DNA of 64,000 bases, from positions 640,001-704,000 of the forward strand of contig JAREIK010002991.1 in assembly GCA_029783825.1 (NCBI GenBank), written 5' to 3'. Positions within the stretch are counted from its first letter, which is position 1. Each line of letters begins with the position of its first letter. Below, piece after piece: positions 33,711 to 45,236 of the stretch. A model generated the notes under the pieces. That model did not search any database, was not told the origin of the DNA, and saw only the letters and a program-made list of their open reading frames with translations. This DNA comes from Sapria himalayana. Lineage: Eukaryota; Streptophyta; Magnoliopsida; Malpighiales; Rafflesiaceae. Both the position numbers and the translations under genes were made by a program.

Positions 33711-34523
33711 GTAGTAGCTAGTTTGCAACTACTAATCCTAAAAATAGAGAGGTTTTTGTTGTGGATTATTATAAATATATGATTTGCATGTAAAAACTAA
33801 CTTCCACTAACAAAAAAAAATAATGATAAACATAGTTTTAAGGGTTACCTTTCTTGTAGTACTATGTTTGATATCCTTAGCTATACAATCATCAATTCTT
33901 CTTTTCTATCATTAATTTTTACAAATTTATGTTAGCTTCTTAGTATATTCTTTCACATCATCTATTTCGACATCTATGAGCAATGCTATGTGGAAAATTA
34001 CCCGAATATTATTCTCTACATGCATTCTTGATAATGAACGTTCATTCTTCTCATTTGGTTGGGCCATGACGTCAAAAAATGTCATGACTTTTTCACCTTT
34101 AACTATGACATTCAACATTATCATGACTTCTTCAACTTCTTTTACTTCTTCATCAACTATTATGACCATAATCACAACTAGAATTTCTATGATAATACTT
34201 TCCACCTCATTAACTATGATGTCTATAATCACCAGTGAAACTTTCAAAGTAACAATTTTTTTTCCATTGTACTCAAGTTGGTGTCACCTCCCATTATGTC
34301 AAGTTTTCATATTCATTTTTGATCCATTTCATTAGCAATTCTAGTCTCAAATAAAAGATTGTAATGACATAATCAAGGGATGAGCTAGTGCATGTGATCC
34401 TGATAGAATAGATTTAGGTCACTATTAGGCATGAAAAAAAATATAATCATTGAAATAAAAATGTGCTCCATCCTAATTTAAATTTAACCAATGCATGCTC
34501 CTTTCCGTTTCCTAGGCCTTAAG

Positions 34524-34805
34524 TGTTAAAAATCAATATTAATGTTTTGTTTTCCATTTTTTTTAAAATTCAAATTTGGTTGGTAAGAGTTAGGTGAGTT
34601 GGATAGCTGTTACTTTATTCAAAGTCAATTTTTGTAACCTATAAATACTCTCTTTTATTCATATTTTTCATCCAATAATATAAGAATCAAAACTTATTTA
34701 GAAAGATTTCTTTAGTGTTCTTTGGTAGAGAATGTAGATTTCTTATAAAGAATCTTTTATCTTCTTTATGATCAATTAGAGTTTGATGCTCTAATTTTCT
34801 CTAAA
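34524..34805 (+). repeat. Solo LTR of the copia 2 family
   Basis: It starts TGTTAAAAATCAAT and ends at CTAAA, with the flanks TTAAG (34519-34523) and CTAAA (34806-34810). Both flanks differ by one base from the CTAAG around copia 2. It sits at the same R1 position as copia 2, so it is best explained as the remnant of the same insertion after recombination between its LTRs. Confidence 0.8.
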
Positions 34806-35262
34806 CTAAAATGTTAGGTTAGTCTTGGAGTTTCAATCATACAAGGGTGGTGGCATAAAACAGAGGAATGAAAGAAAAAATGATGAAAAAAATCACCATG
34901 TTACAAGTCATACAACACAAATCTCAATGAAAAAAACACGACAACACCAACGAAATTACTAAAAATAAAATTATCATGTTTCAAAGGTAGTAATATTAAT
35001 TAATATTGACCAATCAAACTAAATATCAATCTTATAGTAATACCAAAACCTTTGTGATGTGGTGATTGGCCATTCTTAAAAAAATAGTTCCTAAAAACGA
35101 TATCAATAACTTGTTGTGACTTGTTAAGAACCCTAATTTTTAAAATTAGATATATTTCAAAGCCAGTTGGATAAGAGTCTCTCATTCAATATCATTCTCA
35201 AAATATAAGAATCATATGTAATAAAGTTGACCTTTATTCCATATATTAATCACATAGGAATT
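34806..35262 (-). repeat. R1 LTR-like segment, partial
   Basis: It aligns with 25732-26200 (signposts GTTTCAAT.ATA.AAGGGTGG, ATTGACCAATCAAACTAAAT and TCCATATATTAATCA). The match stops at about 35262, where unrelated A+T-rich DNA begins. Confidence 0.55.
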
Positions 35263-37330
35263 CCTAAAAAATGACAAGTCATTTTGACTAGCTTATTTGC
35301 GTGCTTGATAAAACAAGCATTTATGGAATTATTTTTGACATTCATTATAGTATAATGTATTCAAATTTGTTTTCCCAGTATAATTATTGGTGAAGTTGAT
35401 TCATAGAGGAATAACACTGGTTAGTCCTCAGTTGACCGAGTAAAAGAAAATATATCGGATGGCATAATGTATAAAAGTTCTATGTAGGATACTCATTATT
35501 ATAGTGATCAACCTGATCATTTAGTGGTGGAATTTTGGTGAAAAAATTAAGAACTTAGGAATCCCTATAAACCTCAAGATTTTCATAGTAACTTTTTCTA
35601 TTTATTTGAGTAGAATTTTGGTGAAAAAACCTCACTAGGTATCATGATTTAGCCCATTTCTCAAAACATATTACCATTTTTTTTAGCTCACACACATATA
35701 TAGCATAGTTGTATTATTTTGGTCGCATCATTTGGAAAAGCACACTGAGTACGAATGGGAATCACTAAATAAGAAAATCTTGGTGTGAGACCTATAATTT
35801 ACACATACATATAAGAGATCAAATTTTATTTATGTAAAAGTCGATATTATTTCATATAAGAGATCAAAACGATAACCAAATATCATAGAAGTACTCACAT
35901 GCTGGAAGAGCTAGAAAAATTCATAGTTGAATATTCATGATAAAATTAAAAGAATTATTGATAGATGATAATTTATAAAATATCAAGGTCACAACTACTG
36001 CTACCATCAAAATCATACATGATAATAATAATCTACAACTATACCATCATATTACAAATACATACCAATGACTCATACGATAGTATATGATACTGAATAT
36101 TTTAAATAAATGTATATTATGTTACAACATATTTTTGATATTTTTTTCATTTGATATCTTGATGTGAGACGAACTGATTATAAAATAATTTTTTTAATCA
36201 GAGTAAATTTTAATTCATTTAAATTTTTAATGCAATGCATTTTTTATTATATTATTTTGATATGTAAAATAAAATCAATAAAAAATAAAAAAAAATAATT
36301 TTTAAAAAAATTAATAGGATTGTTTTGATTATGCCTAACTAGCATACCCTGACAAATTAAACCAACAAAACCTAGAATCAACCCACAACAACCAAGCACA
36401 AAATTGCATTATTATAAATATCAATGCAACAACTTTTTTTTATATCTCTAATTCAAGAGCCAAATCTAATTATTATAAATATGATATTCATAAAAATAAA
36501 ATCACAAATAAATTTATGACCAATTTATTATGCATATTCTACAAGAACTAACACTAAAATAATGAGATTTATTAGACTCTCTAACACAAGAACCATATGT
36601 AATAATCTTAAGTCATGTGTTGACTATGATACATGATAAGTAAGTTGAATGTTTCATATGATAACAAACCTACAAATATTTTCTTGTATAATTTTCATGT
36701 GAAATTCATGAGAAAATACTAACATATTTATTATTATATTATAACTACCTTTTAAATATTAATATCAAAAAATAAAAATACATACTAATAATCATAAAAG
36801 GCAACTATTGAAATCATATTAATACGTGACATTCTCAAACAAAAAATTACAATTTATCACACACATAGATATATATTTTTGGTCAAATCATTTGGATAAG
36901 CACACTAAGAACTAAGTGAGAATCACTAAATAAGAAAATCTTGTTTATGTAACATCTAATCTTATATTATAAACATTTATAAAATACAAACAAATTAATT
37001 TCTCTAAATTCATAAAAAAAATGTGCATGTGACATGCAATTAACACTACAATCTATAAAGAATAAACTCACAAAAGATTCAAAAAGCTAAAATGGTATGA
37101 AAGAATAATAAATATAAATACAATTATTTATAAAATTATATTCGATTGTATAAAAGGATAATATATTTTATATTCAACAATAAAATGGTAATTTAATTTA
37201 CCAAAATATTTTATGCATAATATATGTCCTACACCTACGATATTTGCATAATATATAGATCACAATATGTAACATTATTTACATATTTATATGATAAAAA
37301 TAAAAATAAAAATAAAATTTAACATATGAT
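35263..37330. other. A+T-rich spacer, no gene seen
   Basis: Long A+T-rich stretch without coding signal. The parts around 36360-37060 loosely resemble 54880-55130 (AACACAACCAAG.ATCA-like and ACAAACAAATTTATGAC words), suggesting that the R2 duplication may extend further left than the clear match. Confidence 0.4.
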
Positions 37331-37781
37331 TCACATAATTATAAGATTTTTATTGGTTTTTATTTGATCCAAAAAGACTATTTCTTTATTTGAGGACAGT
37401 GGCAGAGATCAACGAGACCATACATAATTCTTACATATTTTACAAAAGCACTGAATTTAATAATAATTGTCCTTCATTAAGAAGCATATTTATATGATAA
37501 TTATTTTATGAGAGCACTTTGCTTGATTTTTATTTGGGGACTGCCATTCCCATAGTGCCACTGCCAAATCGTTTATGGAGCACCGAGCCGCACTCTCAAC
37601 TTTAATTTATTTGTTTATTATAATATAATATAATATATTTATGTATTGGTTATACACACACATATATATGTATATATTTATGTATAAATATATTGATTGC
37701 GTATATATATGTTTATATATAAACATGTAGTATATATATATAGGTTATATATATATGCACGTACATATATAGGTTATATAG

Positions 37782-37811
37782 GTGTGTGAGTGTGTGTGTG
37801 TGCGTGTGTGT
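37782..37811. repeat. (GT)n microsatellite
   Basis: GT-rich run at the position where R2-b carries the longer 55856 array, so the two copies differ in length here. Confidence 0.85.
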
Positions 37812-38258
37812 TACAAAAAAAAAAATCAAAATCAATTATTATTTTAAATTCTAATGTACAAAAATATAATTATTCTACAATATGATATATTTTTTTGTTA
37901 AATATTAAATATTTGGGGAACTTTTTATACATATTTATATATTTAGTATGCCAAAATATAAATTTCCCAAAATTAAATTATGTTTCAATAAAAAACTTTT
38001 ATTCTTAAGTATTTAACCAAATTTTAGCAGTTCACGCATGATGACCAAACATAAAAATATTTGAATTTTATTTTGATTTTAGTGCAATATATTTTATTCT
38101 TGCAATAATATAATAAAACTTATCACTTGTGAATTGTGACATCACACAATAATAATACAACACCAAAATAATTAAAATTTTTGATAATATATTTATATAT
38201 ACATTAGTCCACCAAATATACATTTGGTGCACTAATGAGAAACTCCACAATTACCTAA

Positions 38259-38260
<2 letters not shown>

Positions 38261-38293
<33 letters not shown>
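38261..38293. repeat. (GT)n microsatellite
   Basis: Pure GT run of about 16 units. The matching site in R2-b (about 56774) has only a short imperfect run. Confidence 0.92.
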
Positions 38294-38296
<3 letters not shown>

Positions 38297-38771
38297 AAGA
38301 TGATAAATGGCCAATAATTTTTTTAATTAAAATTGGGAAAATTAGAGATTGAAAAATTTATTATTTAAGATAAATAAAACTGTCGAATCTCCTAGCAAAC
38401 TAGGGGTGCAGCTAGGGTAGGTTTGGTTAGGTTGAGGACTAACCCAGACCCAATTCGAATTCGCAAAAGGTCAACCCAACATGCAATCCAACCCTAGTTT
38501 ACTAAGCTCAAACCAATCACCATCCACATTTAAAATTATGAAACTTGCGGAGTATTTGGACTAGTTGAATTTTTTTAGGATTACAACATTTAAGTTACAA
38601 TAAAAAAAATAATTTGTTTTAGATATTTTTATTTTAAACTACAAATTTAGCATTTAAACCAAATTTATCAAAATCATTATAACTAAACCAAATAATTTTT
38701 TAGAATAAAAAAATATTGCCAAATTTTCTCACGTGCTTCTTGTTTGCTACATTACTTTTCCTTCAATCCTT

Positions 38772-38773
<2 letters not shown>

Positions 38774-38802
<29 letters not shown>
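38774..38802. repeat. (CA)n microsatellite
   Basis: Pure CA run followed by TGTATATATATAA. The matching R2-b site (about 57500) lacks it. Confidence 0.92.
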
Positions 38803-38806
<4 letters not shown>

Positions 38807-39330
38807 TATATATAATATTAGCATTAAATATTAATTATAAATGCTAAGAAAATCATACACAACAAGTTACATAGTTCCACTTTAAGTATTAAAAAAATTG
38901 ATTTCTTTTTTTAAATCTTGACCACCAGCATAGATATATCACATATTTATATATAATCAGAACAAAATAGAATATTTTAAAAAATAAATAATAAAATCTA
39001 AAAAAATTCACATAATTCTATTAATTTCTTCAAGTAATTCAATTTTAAATTAATAATTACTAATTTTCTACTATCTTGATCATGTGAGTAAAACTATAAT
39101 ATAACATATGGTACTATTAATTGTTATGTAATAAAAAAAACTATAAAAGAGTAAGATATAAGTTTAAGCTTTAACTTATATATGTAACAAAAATTATATA
39201 CGTTTACCAAAACTATTAATTGTAAAAGAGTAAAAGAGTTAGACTATTAATTGTATATTTATGTTTACCAAAATTTTGAAAATAAATCTTTTGATAGCAT
39301 GAACTCATTCTATATACTCATAATATATAT

Positions 39331-39798
39331 ATATATATAGACATCAATAATATCATGAATGAGGGTTCTCCTCCATTTTACTCTCAAATTCAGTACAAAC
39401 ACAATAAAAATACCATGAAATAAAACAAAAAAAATTAGTACATTATGTTTCGAACATAACTTAATCAAAAGAAATAGCAAAAATGTAAAGTTAACTATAA
39501 AAAGCATGTAAAATGAAAACTGTAATGATAAGCTTGATTATTGACTTTTTTAACCCTTTTGATCCAATTATGCTTTCGACAACCTCTTGTGCAAACTTAA
39601 AAGAATTTTGACACCATAAACATGATGAAAACTCAATGAAAATAATATTGCAATCTAAGAACCATAACATATCAATTATGTTCATCATGGGAAATTACTA
39701 CTTAAATCTAGCTAATTCATGGTAAAACAATTATCTAAAAATTATTATTCATAAGTAACATATGCACTCCACCTTTTGTTTAGCCTCTTAGTAATAAG
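39331..39798. other. A+T-rich spacer, no feature seen
   Basis: No ORF or repeat was supported between the end of R2-a and the truncated GAGCTC element. Confidence 0.45.
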
Positions 39799-40320
39799 GG
39801 AGAATTATGTTTTGGGGTGTTTTCCCAGAAACTTTTAAGATTTAGAAAATAAAATTTTGATATTTTTTAAAAAATCATAAAACTAAAAAAAAATTAAAAA
39901 AGAGTGCCGCCAATTTCATAAGTCCTAAACTACCCTCGCCCACGCTCTCGCCCCTCCTCCACGCTCTCGGTCGAGCTCCAAAAGCTTTGTGTTGAGCTCC
40001 GTCAAATTTTAGAGCTCGAGGACAAGCTCTATTGAGCTCAGGGTCGAGCTCGACGGAGCTCCTGGAGCTCGAAGCCGAGCTTAATAGAGCTCTCGGTCGA
40101 GCTCCTAGAGCTCGAACGAGAGCAATGCCGAGTTCCTAGAGCTCGACAACGAGCTCAATGGAGCTCTCGGTTGAGCTCCTTGAGCTCGAAAAAGCTCCAC
40201 CGATATCAACGCCAAGCTCCTAGAGCTTGGTGTCGAGCTCCAGGGGCTCATCATCTAGCTCCTTCGAGCTCCAGGAGCTCGACCTTGAGCTTCGTCGAGC
40301 TCCTGGAGCTCGACGACGAG
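39799..40320. mobile_element. Truncated TIR element with GAGCTC array
   Basis: The left end GGAGAATTATGTTTTGG and its A+T-rich continuation match the TIR of the element at 57625. It is followed by a C/T-rich tract (about 39935-39970, CTCTCGCCCCTCC) and a GAGCTC array (about 39972-40315) with more than 20 GAGCTC hexamers by eye. The matching right end is missing: the array stops at GACGACGAG and unrelated sequence follows. An open frame runs across the junction (40171-40605) but is not a gene. Confidence 0.62.
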
Positions 40321-40979
40321 TATGACCCTTTTGTACTTATGATTAAGGTATGTTTAACTATAATGAGTATGACCCTTTTGATCATGGTAGGTGATAATAG
40401 GAATGTCATGAGGCACATGTTAGTGGAGATGTCTCATATGGTGATGATAGCTCTAGAAGTTATTTCCTCTTGTATGATTTGCATATGTGAGATTCCTAAA
40501 AAGATATATATTAATTATCATAAAAATTGTACTTGTGAAACTGAAAGTGCAAACATATTTATTACCATAACATCTAAAATCATTAAGATATTAAAGATAA
40601 GATAATTAAACATACACTCTAAAAGTAATCATCAAAGATAGTTGATGTATTACTTAAAATGACTAAATATGTGAATAATCCATAAATAGAATAACATGTT
40701 GTTTTGATGATGAAATATCAAGTGTAATTATGAGGTGATCATCCATAATAATAACAATCCAAAGATGAAAGTTAATTCATCTCATCTTTATGAAGATTTT
40801 CTTTTTTTCGTGGATCTTTTTCTTTTCATCTTCTTATTCAAAGTTTATGATCTGACCAAGCCCATAAAATAACTCCTCTATTTATGAACTCAATATGGGA
40901 TGGCAAGGTTGGGAATAGGCAGTCAAGTCTCGAAAAAAAATTTAATTTCCAAGTTTAGATAATTTTCTAGGTAAAGAAA
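40321..40979 (+). other. Copy of the 28880-29245 sequence, then A+T-rich DNA
   Basis: The words TGAG(G/A)CACATG, TGGAG(A/G)TGTCTC, GTGAGATTC and TATATATTAATTATCAT match 28880-29245 in order. TATGACCCTTTTG appears twice (40320 and 40367), marking a small local duplication at the element edge. No gene. Confidence 0.4.
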
Positions 40980-41890
40980 TATGGGGAAGGGGGAGAAAGG
41001 GTGGTCGTAGTTCACCACAAAAAGAGACTAAAACAAGTATTGGATTTTCCCATGATATGGCCGGGAATGGAGAGAAGGAATAATAGAATGCACTTCCTTC
41101 TTGTTCGATCCGTGCTATTATTGGATTACCACTTTTTTTGGGTTCTATGCCAATAATTCTACTTTCTTTCCCAAAAAGTGGTGGGCAGGGAGCCTTACTG
41201 ACGATGTTGGTAGGAGAAGTTCTAGTCGCTTCCCCCCTTACCTATCTTTATGCTTCCTCCTTGAAAACCATCCTTCCTAGTCATAAGAACAAACAAGAGT
41301 TAGGAAGCACCTTTTTTACTTTCGAAAATGGAAGAAATGCACCCCAATCGTTGAGGTGTATTTAACGAACTCCCGTGAAGAGGTAATGGAATTCTCTACT
41401 TCGTCTTCTCGACGAGCTATTGGAAAAGCCTATACGATTATCCTTCAAATGAGCCCCCACCTCAAGAAAAAGAAATGCGAAAGGCAAGGAAAAGGCTAGT
41501 AGAAAGAGATGAGACTAAGTAGCCACCGACTGAGGAAAGGAAGACTTAGGCGAGATCGACTCTTCCGATCCGAATCTCGATCGCTCTTTAAATGAAATGC
41601 TTATAAAGAAAGAATTTTTCTTGATTGAAGATGAGATAGGTTACTCCTACTAAATTCAAGTAAAAAAAAAGAAGGGTGCAAAAGATTTTATAAGTAATCT
41701 CCAAACCATTAAAAGAGGAATCAGTTAATTAGTACTTATTTTTAAGTTGCCAGGCCAACATAGCCATCATAAGAATAAGCAGGTGAAGCAGCTCGAAGGT
41801 TTTTCATGCTCAAGCTAGTTTCAACAGTACTACATTCGCTTCACAACAACAATAAAAAAAAGGGTAGGGTGATTTAAGCCATATGGTTGG
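40980..41890. other. Organelle-like (plant mitochondrial-type) insert
   Basis: Base composition and texture change sharply: more balanced G+C, no TA-rich runs, and words such as GGAAAGGAAGACTTAGGCG, TCTTCCGATCCGAATCTC and GAAGAGGTAATGGAATTC, typical of plant mitochondrial non-coding DNA. A 75-codon ORF (41138-41365) contains SMPIILLSFPKSGG and LVASPLTYLYASS, but I do not recognise a gene. It is likely to be a nuclear copy of mitochondrial DNA inserted between R1-related parts. The origin is inferred from texture only. Confidence 0.4.
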
Positions 41891-42119
41891 AATGAATTGA
41901 AGGCTCTAACAAGAGTTTGTGAATAATCTAGGTCTACATGCCAATAGAAAAATAAGATATTTCTATAATAATTTATCTTTTTTCCAATAATCAAACATAA
42001 TATTATTTAAATAACTAAAAAAATAACATTTTGCACAAGAAAGCAAGCCACTCCTTGAGTTTAAGTATCATTCTAAAAATCTAAGTTTTTTTATTCAACT
42101 TGAACCGTCATAGAATGAA
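41891..42119. other. Short A+T-rich junction
   Basis: Nothing recognised between the organelle-like tract and the next R1 part. Confidence 0.4.
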
Positions 42120-42987
42120 GGTTGGATAATTATAAGATTGAATTCATACCCAATTGGTATACAAGATCATTATTAATTATTGAGATATTCTCAATGATGG
42201 TTCACTCTTTGTTGTCCCTTAGGTATTTTAATACTAAGATAATATGTATTCTTATTTCAGTCACCTTCCTCAAACATTTCATGGATACTTTATGGATTCC
42301 TAGGAATTTTCTTATATACTTGAGTATTTGTTGTGAGTTTTTTAATAGGAAGTCACGATGCTGAATGAAAATAATAGCTGCAGACTTTTATTTTTAAAAC
42401 ACAAAGACATGATTTTGGGAATGAGCTATGACTTTGATCTTTTTCCACTATTGATGCTCACAATGCTGTGAAAAGTCGTGATAATTTTAACCACTATAAC
42501 ATAAAGTAACAATGCTAAATGTGGCCATGGCTTGTTTATTTTAATTATGTAATATAGTTGCTATGGCGAGTGTGGGCCAAAACATGTGCATTTCACTTCT
42601 ATAACCCAAGACATAGCATTGAAGATTGATCATAGTTTTAATTTATCTCTTTAGCTAAGAGATATAACACATTCATTAGTCATAGCTCGAGTTTTTTGCT
42701 TTGTAATATTTTATAGCCAAATGTCATGATATCAGATCAGCATGATGAATTTGGCTTGAGTAGTTTATAATTCGGTGAATGAAAACTACAAATGAAGGCT
42801 TCCATAACTTTTAGCATGAGTGGGGTATTTGGTCGATAAGAAGTGAAATTAATATCACTGCCTTGAAAATGTTTTGAGCTAGTTTGGCTCTAAATCTAAG
42901 AAATTGTGATAGGAAAAAGAATATGTTACATATTGAAATGATTGTGTTAATAAGGTATAAAAGTTATGATATATAATGATTGCAATG

Positions 42988-43046
<59 letters not shown>

Positions 43047-43335
43047 TTAGCCAAAAATAGATACTAAAACTAGTATATAAGTACTCAAAAATATAATCAA
43101 GTTATAAATGTCAAATTATATGACTTATGTGACTTTTTGCTTCGCATCTAGCCACAATCTCTACAAAGCCATATTTTTCACACCAAGAACTTTTGATTTC
43201 ACAACTATTTATCAAAATCTTTCAAATCTTATTTCTATAAATAATGCTCTCTTTTAGATAAATATATCATGAAAATAATACCAAATGGTTAGTATTATTT
43301 GGTATTTAATATTTGGCATACCGAACAACATAGAA
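42120..43335 (-). repeat. R1 LTR-like segment, copy C (partial)
   Basis: It aligns with 30050-31130 and 60010-60990 (CATGGATAC.TTATGGATTCCTAGG, GAAGTCACGATGCTGAA, GAGCTAGTTTGGCTCTAAAT). The part nearest to copia-like flanks in other copies is missing on the left, replaced by the organelle-like tract. It contains a long AT microsatellite. Confidence 0.45.
42989..43043. repeat. (AT)n microsatellite, about 55 bp
   Basis: Uninterrupted AT run inside an R1 LTR-like segment. The matching sites at 30820 and 60700 are short, so this is a local expansion. Confidence 0.95.
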
Positions 43336-45236
43336 ATTAAAACCAATGCTCATCTTCCAGCAACCCATCTCCTATTCTCAAAAAATAGAACATGCCATAA
43401 CTTCTAAATAATTACGACCACATATAAATACTTTTAAGTACACAAAGAAAAAAATAACAAACTAGCACATATCCACATATTCAAGGTGGTTTCTTAGTAT
43501 GATTTTATTTTTGGAATATACTTCTTAAATATAAAATTTGATCTAGAGTGCTAAATTGATGGTAATGAAGTAGATGCTCTCTTTGAATCTACTATGGAAC
43601 TTGATGCATATTTTTATGTCTTCATAATCATGTCACACAACATATTTTGTTTTCTCCCAATCAAATTCAACGCACCTTCAAAAAATCTCTTTATATAGTA
43701 TAAGTCTTTTTGGTTTGTTCAACATTGCCCAAATTATCTAATCCACTAATTATCTTGGAAGAGCATGTTGCTTTCTAGCCTCTAGACTCTATTAAGCATC
43801 ATTGTCTTCCATTTCATTACAATGGACTTATTCAACCTCCCAAATAACTAAGCATTGCCCATTGCATCGTCTTAAATATGTTTCATTTCACTTTCTAAGA
43901 GTAAAAATCTTGTTTTCAAATATTTCTTGCATTGCTACAAATAATATCTTTTTTTGTTGGAATTTCATTTCACAAATTGTAACTCATCTATTCGCATCCA
44001 GTACCATTATTGTATAGAGATTGTGTATCTCCTCCATAAGGTGTCTTGTCTATCTCAATATCAAACTGCTTGTTTTTCTAAAATATGAATAATAATGGTC
44101 ATCATACCTTTTTGTTCACCTGAAAAATGTTTAATGTGGGTTTCTCTCTCTTAATGTATTCCTCTGCTATATTCAACTGCTACTAGTTCAGCTTCAATGA
44201 ATGATTTTCCTTATTACATAAAATTAGTTGATTCTTACCCTTATAAAATTAAATTCATTTTTCTTCTCTCTTTCAAGTACTCTTTTGATGTCTAACAATG
44301 TCAAGGGGACACCCTCATACTCAATTCATCTGTGTTATCATTCATGAGTACTCATTTAGCTATGCATAGTAGGGTAATCATAATAAAATAAATTATTTGG
44401 CTAGAAAATTCACCTTCTTTATAATTAAGAATGAATTTCTCAATTATTTTACCCACATCAATAGTACAACCTTTCAATTTGTTATAAAGAAAAATTACTT
44501 TTTCCAGTGTGATGGTCAAGACATGTAGTGTATGTAACAAAAAAAGGAGCACATGAAATATGATTGTACTTTACTCATATTATTCAGTTTTCATGCATCA
44601 AAAATCTATATGTACTCTTCAAAGTCACCCTCCATTCTCCCTTTCCATCTATTAAAGAATTTTTAATTTCTTTGAAGTTGAGTTGCTATTTTATGGACTT
44701 AAAAAGTGTGATATCAATTTCACCTGGTAATCCAACTAATTCATTTAAAATCAATATATCAAAATATACCCAATATCCATGCACGTAACATCTCTTCTCA
44801 TTTCTATCATCTAAATTGGTATAAAATTCTTTCATGACCAAGACATTTTATCTTTCTATAGCAAGCAAAATATAAACCAATCTTTCTTTTTAATAATTTA
44901 CTAGAAATGTTGTATATTTTCAGTAAAACTTTGCTCTCCAAAATGTTTTTTAACCTTTAGTTTAGAACATGAGTTATTTTTTATGGTTGTGATGTCATAG
45001 CACTATAATTATGTGATTTTTGGTTAGGATTTTGGATGGATTCAAGAGGAAGAGGGGTTGAGGTTTGAAAAAAAAAATATTTGCCATGATATATGCTATA
45101 CCAGCCACAACATTTTATTTATAAGAAGTCACAATGTTGAAGGAATACGACAACTTTATAAATGAGAAGTAACGATGCTAAAATTTGGTCATGACTTATG
45201 AAATGAGAAGTCATGGTGGTGATGGTTTGCAGGAAT
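43336..45236 (-). pseudogene. R1 internal region, copy C (decayed coding)
   Basis: Aligns with 31260-33650 and 61080-62760. It holds the coiled-coil-like block (about 44060-43520), the central block (44230-44960) and the beginning of the 43 bp minisatellite (45105-45236), where a LINE interrupts it. The N-terminal block is absent from this copy: R1 resumes after the LINE in the LTR-like part, so about 1.4 kb was lost at the LINE site. Confidence 0.5.
44230..44960 (-). pseudogene. R1 central protein block, copy C
   Basis: On the minus strand a 66-codon stretch (44352-44552) reads LHVLTITLEKVIFLY, LKGCTIDVGKIIEKFIL and FSSQIIYFIMITLLCIAK, a part less well kept in copy B. The upstream SKVWSY-like, YR.LMH-like and KREW pieces are recognisable but frameshifted. 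Together with 32608-33275 and 61780-62565 it shows the block was longer than any one copy suggests. Confidence 0.45.

Larger units (their letters stand above)
31150..34523 (-). pseudogene. R1 internal region, copy B (decayed coding)
   Basis: Read on the minus strand, this region holds three protein-like blocks in the same order as in the copies at 43340-45236 and 61000-63699. They are an N-terminal block (about 34520-33900, including VVIMVIIVDEEVKEVEEVM and DVMAQPNEKNE), a central block (33275-32608, separate entry) and a block with Glu/Lys-rich, coiled-coil-like sequence (about 31900-31330). Stops and indels differ between copies, and the shared residues suggest a once-functional protein. 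A hAT element (32073-32607) interrupts it. Confidence 0.5.
37330..39330. repeat. R2 repeat, copy a
   Basis: Clear matches to 55530-57624 plus 58677-58960. Shared blocks include TTTGATCCAAAA.GACTATTTC, ATATGATAATTATTTTATGAG, CACACAATAATAATACAACAC, CATTTGGTGCA.TAATGAGAA, CTGTCGAATCTCCT.GCAAAC and the stretch with CCCAATTCGAATT at 38450. The block near 38403 (TAGGGGTGCAGCTAGGG) resembles a hAT-type end but no partner end was found. This copy lacks both the A-rich array and the GAGCTC element present in copy b. No gene. Confidence 0.6.

Noticed and set aside
38403..38530. hAT element starting TAGGGGTGCAGC
   Set aside because: The end-like word and CCCAA-rich text are shared by both R2 copies, but no inverted partner end or 8 bp duplication was found.
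41138..41365. 75-codon ORF as a protein gene
   Set aside because: It has hydrophobic stretches, but no family was recognised and it lies in a tract that looks like inserted mitochondrial spacer. It is recorded under that feature only.
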